Shown here one piece after another: positions 1-10,885 of a DNA stretch of 64,000 nt. The stretch's first letter is position 1; every line of letters starts with the position of its first letter. The notes beneath the pieces are model-generated. The model saw only the letters and a list, made by a program, of their open reading frames with translations. It had not been told where the DNA came from and searched no databases. The DNA comes from Dioscorea cayenensis subsp. rotundata (lineage: Eukaryota; Streptophyta; Magnoliopsida; Dioscoreales; Dioscoreaceae), in NCBI RefSeq assembly GCF_009730915.1, contig NC_052474.1, positions 1-64,000 on the forward strand. Reading direction: 5' to 3'. The position numbers were made by a program, and so were the translations under genes.

Positions 1-2603
1 TTTCATAGTCCAGGGCTATGTTGTGAGTTTTCAGAGGGACTCTTTTGTAGAAAATTATGTTTCTAGGGACTGGAAATTGATTTCAGTCTGAATCATAGAG
101 TTGGAGAAAAATACTAGGAGTTGATGGTGTAAGTCCATTCGCCTCATTCATGCCATTCCCGATGACTTGGGAGAGAGTAAAATGAAAATGAAAATGAAAA
201 GGAAAATGGGAGGCTTGACAGGAGTTTGGAGACTTGGAGAATCTGCGAGAGAGAAATTCATGCCAGGAGTGTTTACTTTGACTTGGTAAGAGTTTTATTT
301 GGATTTGAAATAATGCGTGATATTTGGTTGAAATGAAGCGAAGCGTACGCTAATCTTTAGTCTTGAAACATATATGAGTTTGGAAACTTGGTTTTCAGAT
401 AATGGTCAAAAGCGCTGGTTTATTGTTGATTGATGATGAATCTTGAGGTTGTTTGGAAAAATCTTGCGTATTTGAGTTGAATTTTGTTTTAAAATGGGAG
501 GATGAGATTTTCGAGTTTCTGTGGCGATTAGCATCCTTGTACGAAAGTTAAAATTTGGTTTAGTTAATTAAATTGATGATTATGATGTAGTTAAGGTGTT
601 AATGATGATTGTTGGATTGGAGTGGGTTAGAGGTTAGTCGAATTGATTTTGATTTGATCAAACCAAGTTAGAATTGATTTAGTTGGTTGGAAGGTGCAGA
701 TTGATGGAGGATTTGAGTTGGGCTTGAGTCCAAATCAAGTTAGAGACTCAGAGTTAGGTTTAGTTCCAGGTTGATTTTTGGGTTAAGGGTTTCTGGCTGA
801 GCACAGAGTTGGTTCGATGGATTTTGAATAAGAATTGAGGTTGAGTTTCAGCTGAGTTCGGTTTGATTGGAGTTTGGTTGAGTGGAGATTAAGGCAGTTG
901 GTTCAGTGCAATTGAGGCTTGGTTCAATGGAATTGAGATTGGTTCAGATTGGTTTAGGCACATGGTTCCGTCTGAGGGTGACAAATTTGTGGTTTTAAAT
1001 GCGATTGGTACAGGTTGGACTGTCTGAGGTTGGATTTTAGCAGGTGGAGTGAGTGGAGCCCGTAGAGTACTATATGTATTTATAGTATTTTATTTTTGGG
1101 TTTTAAATGTGTTATTTGTATATTATTGCAGCTGAATAAGGTGTTATTTCGAGTCTTGGGGAAGGAGTTCAGAATTCTGGCCTGAGCCGAGGGGCAAGGT
1201 GAGTTGGTAGTGGTACAATATTGTGATTAATTATTATTATTATTTGAAATAATTGTTTAATAACTAGTATGGAAAATAATTTATTTAAGTATTCGTTTAT
1301 CATTGTTTAATTTGCGTATAAGGATTAAAGAATATATGTACATATTTACTTGCGATTGATCTCGACGATCAAGCGTGATACATCAGGTTTTCGTATAATT
1401 ATCACGTATGTTGTGAATAGTGAAAATACGTGTATATGTGATTGATTATTCGATTCGTATATTTTATTTTTGATGGTTATATATCGCTTTGATTTGGAAT
1501 GATTTGTAGAAATCATGTGAGCGTTTTAAAATGTTTCTGAGCAATATTTGTGGAATTGGTTTTCATTCACTGGAATAGGAATGAAATGCATCATGGATCT
1601 GGATTTTCTTGGTTTTTGTCATTTGTTATACTATTGAAACTTTTGTGGAAATGATGTTTATTTTCGTGATGTGAATCTTGTCGCGGATAAGGGCCAGTAT
1701 GATGTGATTTATCACGAGTGTATTATTGCTACATTTACATGTTGGTTTTGGATGGTGACGGGGCAGGCAAAGTCTCCGCGATAGTGGGTCCCCAGCCTGA
1801 CCTTTAGAGGGTGGCGTGGTGGACACAGGTGTTGATTTGTCCGGTCGGTGGGAGGCGTAGAGCCCACGATTGGATGATACATCGAGGATCCGAGATGCTT
1901 TGCAGGGGCCCGGGTGGGCCCAGCGTCGAGGTTATGAAGACCTTGGCGGCTCCAGGCTCTAGTCAGCGGCCAGGCTAAGTGGGGAGAGTTTTCAGTATGG
2001 AATTGAGGAATGGTTTTTATATTACTTATTATTTTGGGTTTGTGTGATGAAGCCCAGTGCCGCTCTTAGGAGGCGGTCTCTCCTGTGATTTGGATTCTCT
2101 AGAAATTGATTTGATATTGATTTGTGATGAATTTATGTTTGAAAGTTCTTTAAAATGTATTTTTGCTGGAGATTACGGTATTTTGGAAAAGTTGGAAAAT
2201 TATTTGAAAAAGTTGGTATTTATATACTTTATATATCTTTGTGTTTGAGTGTTGAAAATTATGAAGCCACTATCTCATAGATGTCTTTTGTATGCTGAGG
2301 AGCAAGACGGCCTAGATTACTTTGTTCAAGTTTAGAGCTAGTCGAGTTAAGTCCAGGCTGCGTGGGTCATCACTTTCTTTCTATATTTGTTGGTATCGTG
2401 ATCTTGTGGCGGTTGATCCACAAATTTGAGTTATTATATTTGTTGTATTTACGTATTTGAATCCTGCGATTGGTGTAAAGTTGTAAATTGTAATTTGTAA
2501 AGTCGATTTGGTTTTCGAGGAGGTGTCGGGTTTCCAGGTTAAAAAGGAATTTTTAAGCGATGGGTTGCCACATTCTACCTCGGTAGAAGGGGTGGGTGTG
2601 ACA
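1..2603 (+). mobile_element. 5' LTR (5'-truncated by window edge) of a Ty3/gypsy-like element
   Basis: This stretch is a diverged direct copy of 4495-7071. Matching landmarks occur in the same order: the 'gggactcttttgta' block near 48 and 4528, the 'tggttcagtg' blocks near 900 and 5330, the GC-rich block at 1750-1960 and 6200-6420, and the end 'cctcggtagaagg' at 2578-2590 and 7049-7061. It ends with ...gtgaca at 2603, directly before a tRNA-Met-type primer binding site. By comparison with the other copy, about 305 bp of its start lie outside the window. The copies differ by many substitutions and 1-10 bp indels. No coding potential is seen; short open frames here are chance. Confidence 0.85.
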
Positions 2604-2606
2604 TCT

Positions 2607-2620
2607 TTGGTATCGAGTGC
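2607..2620 (+). other. Primer binding site (tRNA-iMet type) of the LTR element
   Basis: The bases ttggtatcgagtgc follow the LTR end after a 3-bp spacer. They match the plant initiator tRNA-Met primer site TGGTATCAGAGC apart from small changes in AGAGC. Position and sequence together fix the LTR boundary at 2603. Confidence 0.75.
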
Positions 2621-4175
2621 AGGTTGAGATATCCACGGTTGGTAGAGGTACGGGGTTGTGATGCGAGGACTAACTTTAGAAGTCGTGTCTAGACTTAGAG
2701 GTTTAGTAGGGATTAGACGAGAAAGTTAAGGGGCCCTGATAGAAGTATTAAGAGTCTCGATCTGGTTAAAGCCTAAGTTCGTATTTGGAATGAGGCTGAT
2801 AGTAGGTTTTTGATATTTGAGGTGAGAGGCGATCTGTTTGTGATCGATCACGGGTTGAGATATTTATTGGAATTGGTTTTATCGAAATAAGTTAACTTAA
2901 AGTTGCGAAGAAGAGGGTATTTGGCATTCTCTTTCTGTTAGTGCGCACAGGTGATTCTGATTTGATTTGAAAGATACTTTGGACATACACGTGCTTAAGA
3001 ATATGGAGATTAGCCTGGTGAGTAACTGGGTCTTCTTTATCACACTTTACATTTGATTCTTAAAAGGTGTGTTATGATGTGACGTTGATTCGAGAGTTTG
3101 ATTTGTCGGACTTTGGATGAATTATGGCGGCTCCTCTAAGTGTAGTTTAGTTGTGTTTAAATAGAGGAGAAGATCGGACTTGCGTTTTCATCGATTGGAA
3201 TTTTGAGTGTCTTAAGGATTTTTGAGTAATGGAACCAGGCGTTTGAGGCGGTCGAGGGCGAGGACCTCCTCGAGGTATAATGAGAAAGAGTAGAGATATT
3301 TCTGGAAGAGCTTGAGAGAGGGAAGAAGAGCAGAGAAGAGAAGTGGAGGAGCAGGAGAAGGAGAGGGAGGAGCGAAGAGGGGAAGAAGAGATGGAAACCA
3401 ATGATTCTTTTGCTCGAGTACCCTCTAGCTCTACTCTTGTTGCCTCGAGCATCTTCTAGTTCTATTATTGACTGGTGACCAGAACAATGATGATCGATGT
3501 TTATGTCCCAGAAGCTCGTTATGTGGTAACCGTGAATACCGGAGATTTTTAGCTCTATAGTTGCTTGAGTGAAAAATATTTACATGGAGCGTTTTCACCT
3601 GAGCGAGAGTCGTATGCGAGTGAGAAGGAGGTATGGGTTTACGAGGGGTTTGCAGTGGCGTATGATGATGCCATGCGATCCTTAACTATCAGATGCGGCG
3701 GTTGAAGCGATGGGCAAGGAAAGGTTGAGCCATGAAGCGTAGACAAGGATGAGGTTCGATGGGCGATGAGGGACTTGTGAATAGTAGAATAATCTGTTTG
3801 TATTATCGTTTGTGTGCTTGAGATGTTTGAATTCTACACTGTATTTCCGGTTATGGTGTATTCCTACTTGTGAATAAGAAGTTGCTTTTTCTTCGGATTG
3901 TGGAAAATACTAAAGATTATTTTTATTGTATGAGTTTTGGAAGTGAGGAAGCGGAGAAACACTGATGAGAAGAGTCTTTGTATCTCAGTGTATAACACTC
4001 GTATAAGAGGAATCAACTTCACTTTGATCATCACGAGATACTTGGACGTCCTAATACTGGTATTGTTATTTCTTGTTGAGCAGTTTGGAACAAGAGAGCA
4101 GGTCTTGGAACAAGTAATGAAATTCGATGATATCGAGTTTATACATGCTAAGGAAATTTCGAGGACTGAAATTTT

Positions 4176-4189
4176 TCTTAAGGAAGGAT
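4176..4189 (+). other. Polypurine tract before the 3' LTR
   Basis: The purine-rich 'cttaaggaagga' stretch lies directly before the TGTAATACC that opens the 3' LTR. A purine tract preceded by 'gaggactgaaattttt' and followed by TGTAATACC is a familiar junction in plant chromovirus-type elements. Confidence 0.65.
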
Positions 4190-7071
4190 TGTAATACCAC
4201 GAACCTTTAGATATCATTGGAAAATATATTCGAGGTATTACTACGATTCGCGGTAAAGAATTTTTCTACGAAAGTAATCTTGTTGAGAAACCCCAAAGTG
4301 GATGAGACAAGGACTTAAGTGTAAAAAGTTTTTTAAAAGATTTTTGGGTTAAAGAGTAATAGAAAAAGGATTGATATAAAATATTTCTGGAAACCAAGGA
4401 CTGAAAGGTAAGGCGGTAGGGACCTTTTTGAAATATTGTGTTATACTTCAGGGACCATTGGATAATTTTTAAAGGACCTTTTTGAGAATACTATTTTCAT
4501 AATTCAGGGACTATTTGTGAGTTTTTCAGGGACTCTTTTGTAAGAAATTATATTTCTAGGGACTGAAATTGAATTTCAGCTGAATCATAAGTTGGAGAAA
4601 AAAATCTAGAGTTGATGGTCTTCTTCATCTCCTTCTCATTCATACCGCTACTGATGAACCTGGGAGAGATTAAAAATGAAAAATGAAAATGAAAAGGAAA
4701 ATGGGAGACATGAAGGAGTTTGGAGCTTTGGGAGAATCTTTGGGAGAAAGTTCAGTCGGAGTGTTTAACTTGCTTGGTAAGAGTTTTATTTAGTTGAAAT
4801 AATGCGTGATATTTGGTTGAAATGAACTTGAGCAATCATGCTAAATCTTAGCTTGTTTTTATGAGTTTAGCTTGGTTTTTGAATGGTAAAAAGCATTGGT
4901 TTATTGTTGATTGATGATGAATCTTGAAAGTTGTTTGGAAAAAAATCTTGTATTTGAGTTGAATTTTTGTTTAAAATGGAGGATGAGATTTTTCGGTTTC
5001 TTGTAGCGTTCTATGTAACGAGATTAAAAATTTGGTTTAGTTAATTAAATTGATGATTATGATGATTAAGGTGTTAATGATGATTGTTGGATTGAAATGG
5101 GTTGAGTTAGTCGAATTGATTTGATTTGATCAAACCAAGTTGAATTGATTTGGTTGGTTGAGTTGAGTTGATTTGGTTGAGTTGGGCTTGATCAAATCAG
5201 AGTTGAGATGAGGTTAGGTTTGGTTCAGTTGATTTTGGGTTAAGGGTTTTGGACTGAACCAAGTTGGTTCAATGGATTTTTGAATAAGAATTGAGTTGGT
5301 TCAAGCTGGTTCAGTTTTGATTGAGTTTGGTTCAGTGGAATTAAGCTTGGTTCAGTGCAATTGAGCTTTGGTCTAGATGGAATTGAGATTGGTTTCAGAT
5401 TGGTTTTCAGTCGTGTTTAGTCTAAATCGAGATTCGTTTAAACGCGATTGAAGGCCAGCTTTGACTGCGAAGGTTGGATTTTAACCGATTGGAGTGAGTG
5501 GTCCCAAATAGAGTAGTCATTATTGTTTATAGTATTTTATTTTGGGTTTAAATGTAGTTTATTTATTTTTATATTATTATTCTCATTAGGTGTTGTTCGA
5601 TCTTGGGAAGGAGTTCCAGTGTCTAGCAAGGAACCCAGGGACACCAGGAGTGGAGTTGGTAGTGTGCTATTATTTAATTGATTAATTATTATTATTTTTG
5701 AAATAATTGTTTAATAACTAGTATTTTGGAAATAATTATTTAAGTATTTCATTTTATCATGTTTAATTTATGTATAAGGTTAAAATATATGTATATTTAC
5801 TTCGTTGATGTTCGACAATCGTATTGATACATCGGGTCCAGTATAATTATACATATTTAGTGAATAGTGAAAATACATGTATATGTGATTTAATTATTCA
5901 ATTCATGTATTTATTTTGATGGTTATATATGCTTTGATTTGGAATGATTTGTGAAATCATGTGAGCGTTTTAAAAATGTTTTACCGAAGCGATATTTGTG
6001 GAATTGGTTTTCATTCCCTCGGAATAGGAATGGTATCATGGATCCGGATTTTTACCTGGTTTTATGCATTGTTATACTTTTTCGACATTGGCTTTGTGGA
6101 AATGATGTTTATTTTTCGTGATGCGAATGCTTGTCTCGGATAAGGACCATGTGATGTGATTTATCAGCATTGTATTATTGCTACATTTACATGTTGGTTT
6201 TGGATGGCGACTGACGGCTAAGGCCCGACTATCGCAGAGTAGTGGGTCCCCAGGCCGACCTTTTAGAGTGGCGCGTGGACCGAGTGTTGATTTCGTCCGC
6301 ATCAGTGGGAGCCGTAGAGCCACGATTGGACGATACATCGGGATCCCGAGTCACCACACGGGACCCGTGGGCCAACGCTCAAGGTTATGAAGACCTCGGC
6401 GGCTCCCAAACCCAGTCGACGGCGGCTAAGTGGGGGAGGAGTTTTTCCAGTCATGGAATTGAGAATCGTTTTTATATTACTTGTTATTTTGGGTCATGAT
6501 GAGGCGAAGCCCAAATGTGCCGCTCTAGGAGGCGATCTCTCACAACAATTTGGATTTTTCCTGAAAAATTGATTTCGATATCGATCTGTGATGAATTTAT
6601 GTTTCAAAAGTTCTTTAAAAATGTATTTTGCTAGAATTCTGGTATTTTGGAAAAGTTGGAAAATTATTTGAAAAAGTTGGTATTTATATACTTTATATAT
6701 ACTGTATTTGAGTATTTGAAATTATTAAGCCACTCACCGACCAACTCGAATGTCGTCAGAATCGCAGGAGCAAGACCCTAGATCGCTCGCTCAAGTTTAG
6801 AGCTAGTCGTTAAGTCCAAGACCGCAGCTGGGTCCCATACTTTTCTTTTATATTTGTTGGTATCGTGATCTCAGAAGCGATTGTACTCCACAAATTTGAG
6901 TTATTATATTTGTCAGTATTTCGTGATTTGAATCTCGCAGCTGGTGTAAAGTTGTAAATCAGTAATTTGTAAGTCCGATTTGGTTTCCGAGAGGTATCAG
7001 TTTCCAGCTTAAAAAGGAATTTTTAACTCGATGGGCTGCCACATTTACCTCGGTAGAAGGGCGAGGTGACA
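4190..7071 (+). mobile_element. 3' LTR (complete, about 2.88 kb) of the Ty3/gypsy-like element
   Basis: It begins TGTAATACCACGAACC at 4190 and ends ...GTGACA at 7071, giving the canonical TG...CA termini. From 4495 on it aligns in order with 1-2603. Unlike most LTRs it is long and contains a GC-richer island (6200-6430) inside AT-rich DNA. Directly after 7071 the sequence switches to coding DNA of a minus-strand LINE, so this is a clean insertion edge. The host duplication cannot be confirmed because the left flank is outside the window; the right copy would begin tgagc. Confidence 0.85.
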
Positions 7072-7084
7072 TGAGCTGCCGCTA

Positions 7085-10000
7085 ATCACCCCATAGAGTC
7101 AAGAAGAGACCTAGGGATGTGAGCGGACACCCTAATAAATGAGCGAAGAAGGTCCAAACTATGAGTAGCCAAAGGACAAAGTGAGCAAGAGGTGCTCAGC
7201 TAGCTCTCAACATCCGCATGGCACATAACACAAGTAGTCGTAGGCAAAACATTGCAACCACGCAAGGCAAGGTTGTCTAGAGTCAGGATTTTATTGTCCA
7301 ACGCAAGCCAGTTGAAGAGACTAATTTTTTTAGGGCAATCTCCTTTAAGGATGACTTTGGTCTTGCCGCAACGGAGACCTCCATCATTCAAGAAGTTATA
7401 AAAAGTTTTGACTGATAACTTTCCATTTGAAGATAGTTTCCAACGCCTTTCATCAATCCCAGAAGAGGATTGAGAATGGAGAGTGTGGAGAACGGTACTC
7501 ACCGTAGATAGGTAAAAAACAGTGGGATTAGGACCTCTGTTCAAAAAATCTACAATAGTTTCTTCCTTAGACTGAGCTAAAAGGAAGAGATGAGGACAAA
7601 TGTCAGCAAGAGCACATCCCTCCACCCAGTTGTCAAGCCAAAACAGAGTGGAGGACCCATTTTTGATGATAGAGATAGAGTTTTTTTTGAAAGGCGGTAG
7701 TGTGTGCAAGATACCATTCCAGAAGAAGGATTTTTGTCTACATTGCTTGTGGTATAAGTTCCATGTGGGGACTCTTTTAAAGTAATTTTCGCGAATGATA
7801 TCCTCCCCACACCAGTGACTACGGGAGCTAATCTTCCACCACCATTTTCCCAGGAGGGCGTTGTTAAAAGTTTGAAGATTCAAAATCCCCCAACCACCTT
7901 GCTCAGGTATCTGCATAGTCTAGCCCAGATAACCAGTATGATTTTGCAGTGATGGGTGTCTGGTCCCGACCACAGAAAATCCCTTCTAATCTTGTCGATG
8001 CGCTTGATCACCCAAACTGGAAGTTTAAAAATTGACATCCAGTAAGTAGGGATAGCAGTTAGAACAGAGTTCACTAGAGTTAGACGGCCACCCAAGGAGA
8101 GTAATCTGGATTTCCAAGAAGCAAGTCTAGAACGGATTTTGCTTAAAAGTATGTCCCAATCTTGTCTACGTGGACGTCTTCCTGAAATAGGTATCCCGAG
8201 ATAAGTAATTGGAAGGGAGCCAGGGTTGCAGTAAATTGTTCTAGTAAGAGCAATATGGGGTTCAAGGTTTCTTTGGGTGGAAATTAAGCAAGTTTTCTCC
8301 GAGTTAACTTTAAGACCCGATAACCCTTCAAAAATGTAAAGAATGAGTTTGATGATACGAAGGTCCTCACCCCCACTAGATGTAAGAATAAGAAGATCAT
8401 CAGCATACTGCAAGTGGCACATTTTAATTCCAGTATCCCTGAGTGGCACGCCATGCAGTATACCAGAGTTAAGTGCATTATTAAATATGGTGCTGAGAAC
8501 GTCGATTGCAAGGACAAAAAGAAGAGGGGATAAAGGATCCCCCTGCCGAAGTCCTCTGCGATAACGGACATAACCACATCAACACCATTGATCGAAATTT
8601 CGCCTTGGAAGTGGTGAAAATGGAATTTAATCACCAATCCACTTATCGCTAAAAGCCTCTAGCTTTTTAAGAGCTCAAATATGAAATTCCAATCAACAAA
8701 GATCAAAGGCCTTGGCAAAATCAACTTTGAGAATCAAACCCGGGAGGCGATTCTTCTGCATGTAGAAGATAAGTTCTTGAGCAGAAACAATATTATCAAT
8801 GATACACCGGTCTTTGATAAAAGCTGACTGAGTTGAATCTACCAACGAATCAATCTTGAGCCTAAGTCTATTGGCTAAAATCTTGGAGATAATCTTGAGG
8901 AAGAGTTAATCAAGCTGATTGGGCGATAATGAGAGGGCTCTTCAAAGTGCATGGCTTTTTAGGTAAAGGGTGATGTTAGCCCAATTGATTCTTTCAAGAT
9001 TGGCTCTTCCCCAGTAAAAGTCATCACAGAGTTTAAAGATATCTAATTTGACGATGTCCCAATATTTTTGAAAGAAAAAGATTGGGATGCCATCCGGTCC
9101 CGGAGCTTTGTCTGCTTTCATGTCAAAAACCGCCTTACGAATTTCCTCATGGGAGAAGGGGGCATCAAGGGAGGAGAGATCATGAAGTTCTTTGGACCCG
9201 AGAAGAGTCTGCCAGTTAATTCTAAATCGAAAATCTTGGGTAGTACCATAGAGATTATTGAAAAAGGATGAAAAAGCATTTCCAATCTGAGTGGTGTCAT
9301 CTACCCTATTGTTTGCTTGGAGGATCCAGGGAATAAAATTCATGTTCTTACGTCCATTCGCAATGGAATGAAAGTAGCCAGTATTTTCATCTCCTTCCTT
9401 GAGCCAATTCACCCTAGCCCTTTGCTTCCAGTAGATCTCCTCTTGATGTAAGATATGGGACAATTCAGCTCGTAAGGAGACCTCGGGAGTTCAGCTCATT
9501 CTCGAGAGGACACGGATTCCCTAGTAGAATCTAGTGCTTACAATATCACGAACAAAGTGCAAGTTTCTTGAGCTTAATGGAACCAAACTCGAATTTAGCC
9601 CAATGCTTGAGTTGTTTGCGGATTCGAGCTAACTTTTTAGCTACAATAAAAGCCCCACAACCCTGGAAAGAGTTAAGGTTCCACCAGTCCTTGATAAGAT
9701 CAGTGAAATGATCAACCATACACCAAGCCCGTTCAAAGCGAAAGGGGCGAGGAATAATAGGGTGAGTGCCAGCTTCAAGTCGAATGGGCACATGATCAGA
9801 TCCAAAACGGGGAAGGCAATTCTGGAAGGTCTTAGGAAACATAGATAACCATTCAGAGTTGACGAGGAAACGATCAAGCTTAACCCAAATGGGATTCGCT
9901 TGTCCATTAGTCCAAGTAAAACGTTTGCCAAAGGAGGGAGGCTCAATTAACTGGAGATCAGAAACAAATTGTTGGGCAAGTCTAATATCTTCCAGGTTAG

Positions 10001-10466
10001 GGGAACCACTTAATTTATCCGAGGGGGAGAAGATAGAGTTAAAATCTCCACAAATAGTCCAGGGCACCCCTCCCTCGGGTTGGCAAGATCTAAGTTCGTT
10101 CCAAAAATCAGATTTAAAATGTCTAGCGTTAGGTCCATAGACAGAGGTACAAACCCATCGAACATTATTAGATCTAGAGATGAAATCAACATAAAGGCAA
10201 AAAGTGCCTTGAAAAATCATGTGACCCTCCAAAACACTTGCGTTCCAACCAATGATCATGCCTCCAGTAGATCCTAAGACAGGGGGGAAGGCAAAGTGAT
10301 CAAGTCGGGATCCCCCAATCGAACGCCAGATGGTAGGATCAACCGAGTTTAGTTTAGATTCCTGAATACAACAAATATCGGCATGATGTAAATGAAAAAA
10401 ATCTTTGACTAGGAATTGCTTGGATGGCAATCCCAGCCTCCGGACATTCCAAGTAATTATATTCAT
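7085..10466 (-). pseudogene. LINE ORF2: endonuclease + reverse transcriptase, frameshifted
   Basis: The first ATG is at 10466 (MNIITWN). Residues 1-307 are an intact exonuclease-endonuclease-phosphatase domain with N7, E36 (QESK), Y110, GDFN (D141, N143) and the SDH triad at 223-225. The frame stops at 9546 and continues shifted: the RT palm start APGPDG is near 9065, a stop and disordered segment lie at 8640-8942, RGLRQGDPLSPLLF is near 8530, and the catalytic YADD is at 8396-8407. The C-terminal region with LLGKWWWKI (near 7840) and a CVMCHADVES zinc-binding segment ends at a TAG near 7202. Similarity resumes in nearby frames as far as the LTR junction. The protein would nick DNA and reverse-transcribe its own RNA, but this copy cannot make it. 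Confidence 0.92.
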
Positions 10467-10473
10467 GGGCAAA

Positions 10474-10794
10474 CTAAAGTGATCCTGAAGCGGAACCTAC
10501 ACCAGAGGTCCCTGCTTCTGCTCTCAAAGGAGTAGTTCTAGTGGATTCAAGCATGCGAATATGTCTAAAACAGTCCTGTTTATGATGCACTGAATCAAAA
10601 GTGATGCCACAAGCATTACAATAGTTATTTAATTGTAAATCATTCCAGGTATTCGAGGTACCTTCCGGCGTCGTGCTTGTAGTCCCCTTTTTTTTAACTG
10701 ACCGTGGAGGTTGTGGAATGAAACCGCCTTCCTCGCTCCATCCGGATGATGGTTTTTCTCGCCGCCACTTCTTCGGTGCTCTGAACCGGATCAT
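10474..10794 (-). pseudogene. Zinc-knuckle-like tail of LINE ORF1, out of frame with ORF1
   Basis: An open frame of about 106 codons from ATG 10794 ends four bases before the ORF2 ATG. It is basic at its start and carries C-x2-C-x7-H-H-x3-C (CNACGITFDSVHHKQDC), a plausible nucleic-acid-binding knuckle. The same frame is open upstream to about 10895, interrupted by one TGA near 10808, so it could be the original C-terminal end of ORF1 separated by a frameshift and a nonsense codon. Alternatively it is a separate small ORF. The role is inferred from position only. Confidence 0.5.
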
Positions 10795-10885
10795 CAAGAT
10801 GACTCAGATGGAGTAAGCGCCCTCGATTTTTCTCCTCAAAGTCGATTCGTAGTCATCCGTTCTAGGGTCGCCTAGATCGCCGCCA

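Larger units (their letters stand above)
2604..4189 (+). mobile_element. Reduced internal region of the LTR element (no intact gag-pol)
   Basis: Only about 1.6 kb separate the two LTRs, whereas an autonomous Ty3/gypsy element has roughly 4.5-7 kb of gag-pol. An ATG at about 3230 opens a short arginine-rich frame (methionine, glutamate, proline, then arginine-rich after a one-base shift) followed by a purine-rich run at 3290-3400 that would encode glutamate/arginine. This resembles a gag start but breaks at once. No protease, reverse transcriptase, RNase H or integrase motif is visible. The last 60 bases (4130-4189) resemble the end of the integrase/chromodomain frame and polypurine tract usual in plant Tekay/Del-like elements. 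It is best read as a large internal deletion or a non-autonomous LARD-like derivative. Confidence 0.65.

Noticed and set aside
3864-4217. Open frames on both strands near the LTR element 3' edge (117 codons -, 85 codons +).
   Set aside because: Neither has a known domain. The plus-strand frame overlaps the polypurine tract and LTR start, so it is at most the tail of a lost integrase frame.
6072-6572. Cluster of overlapping short open frames in the GC-rich part of the 3' LTR.
   Set aside because: The equivalent region of the 5' LTR does not keep these frames, so they are not coding.
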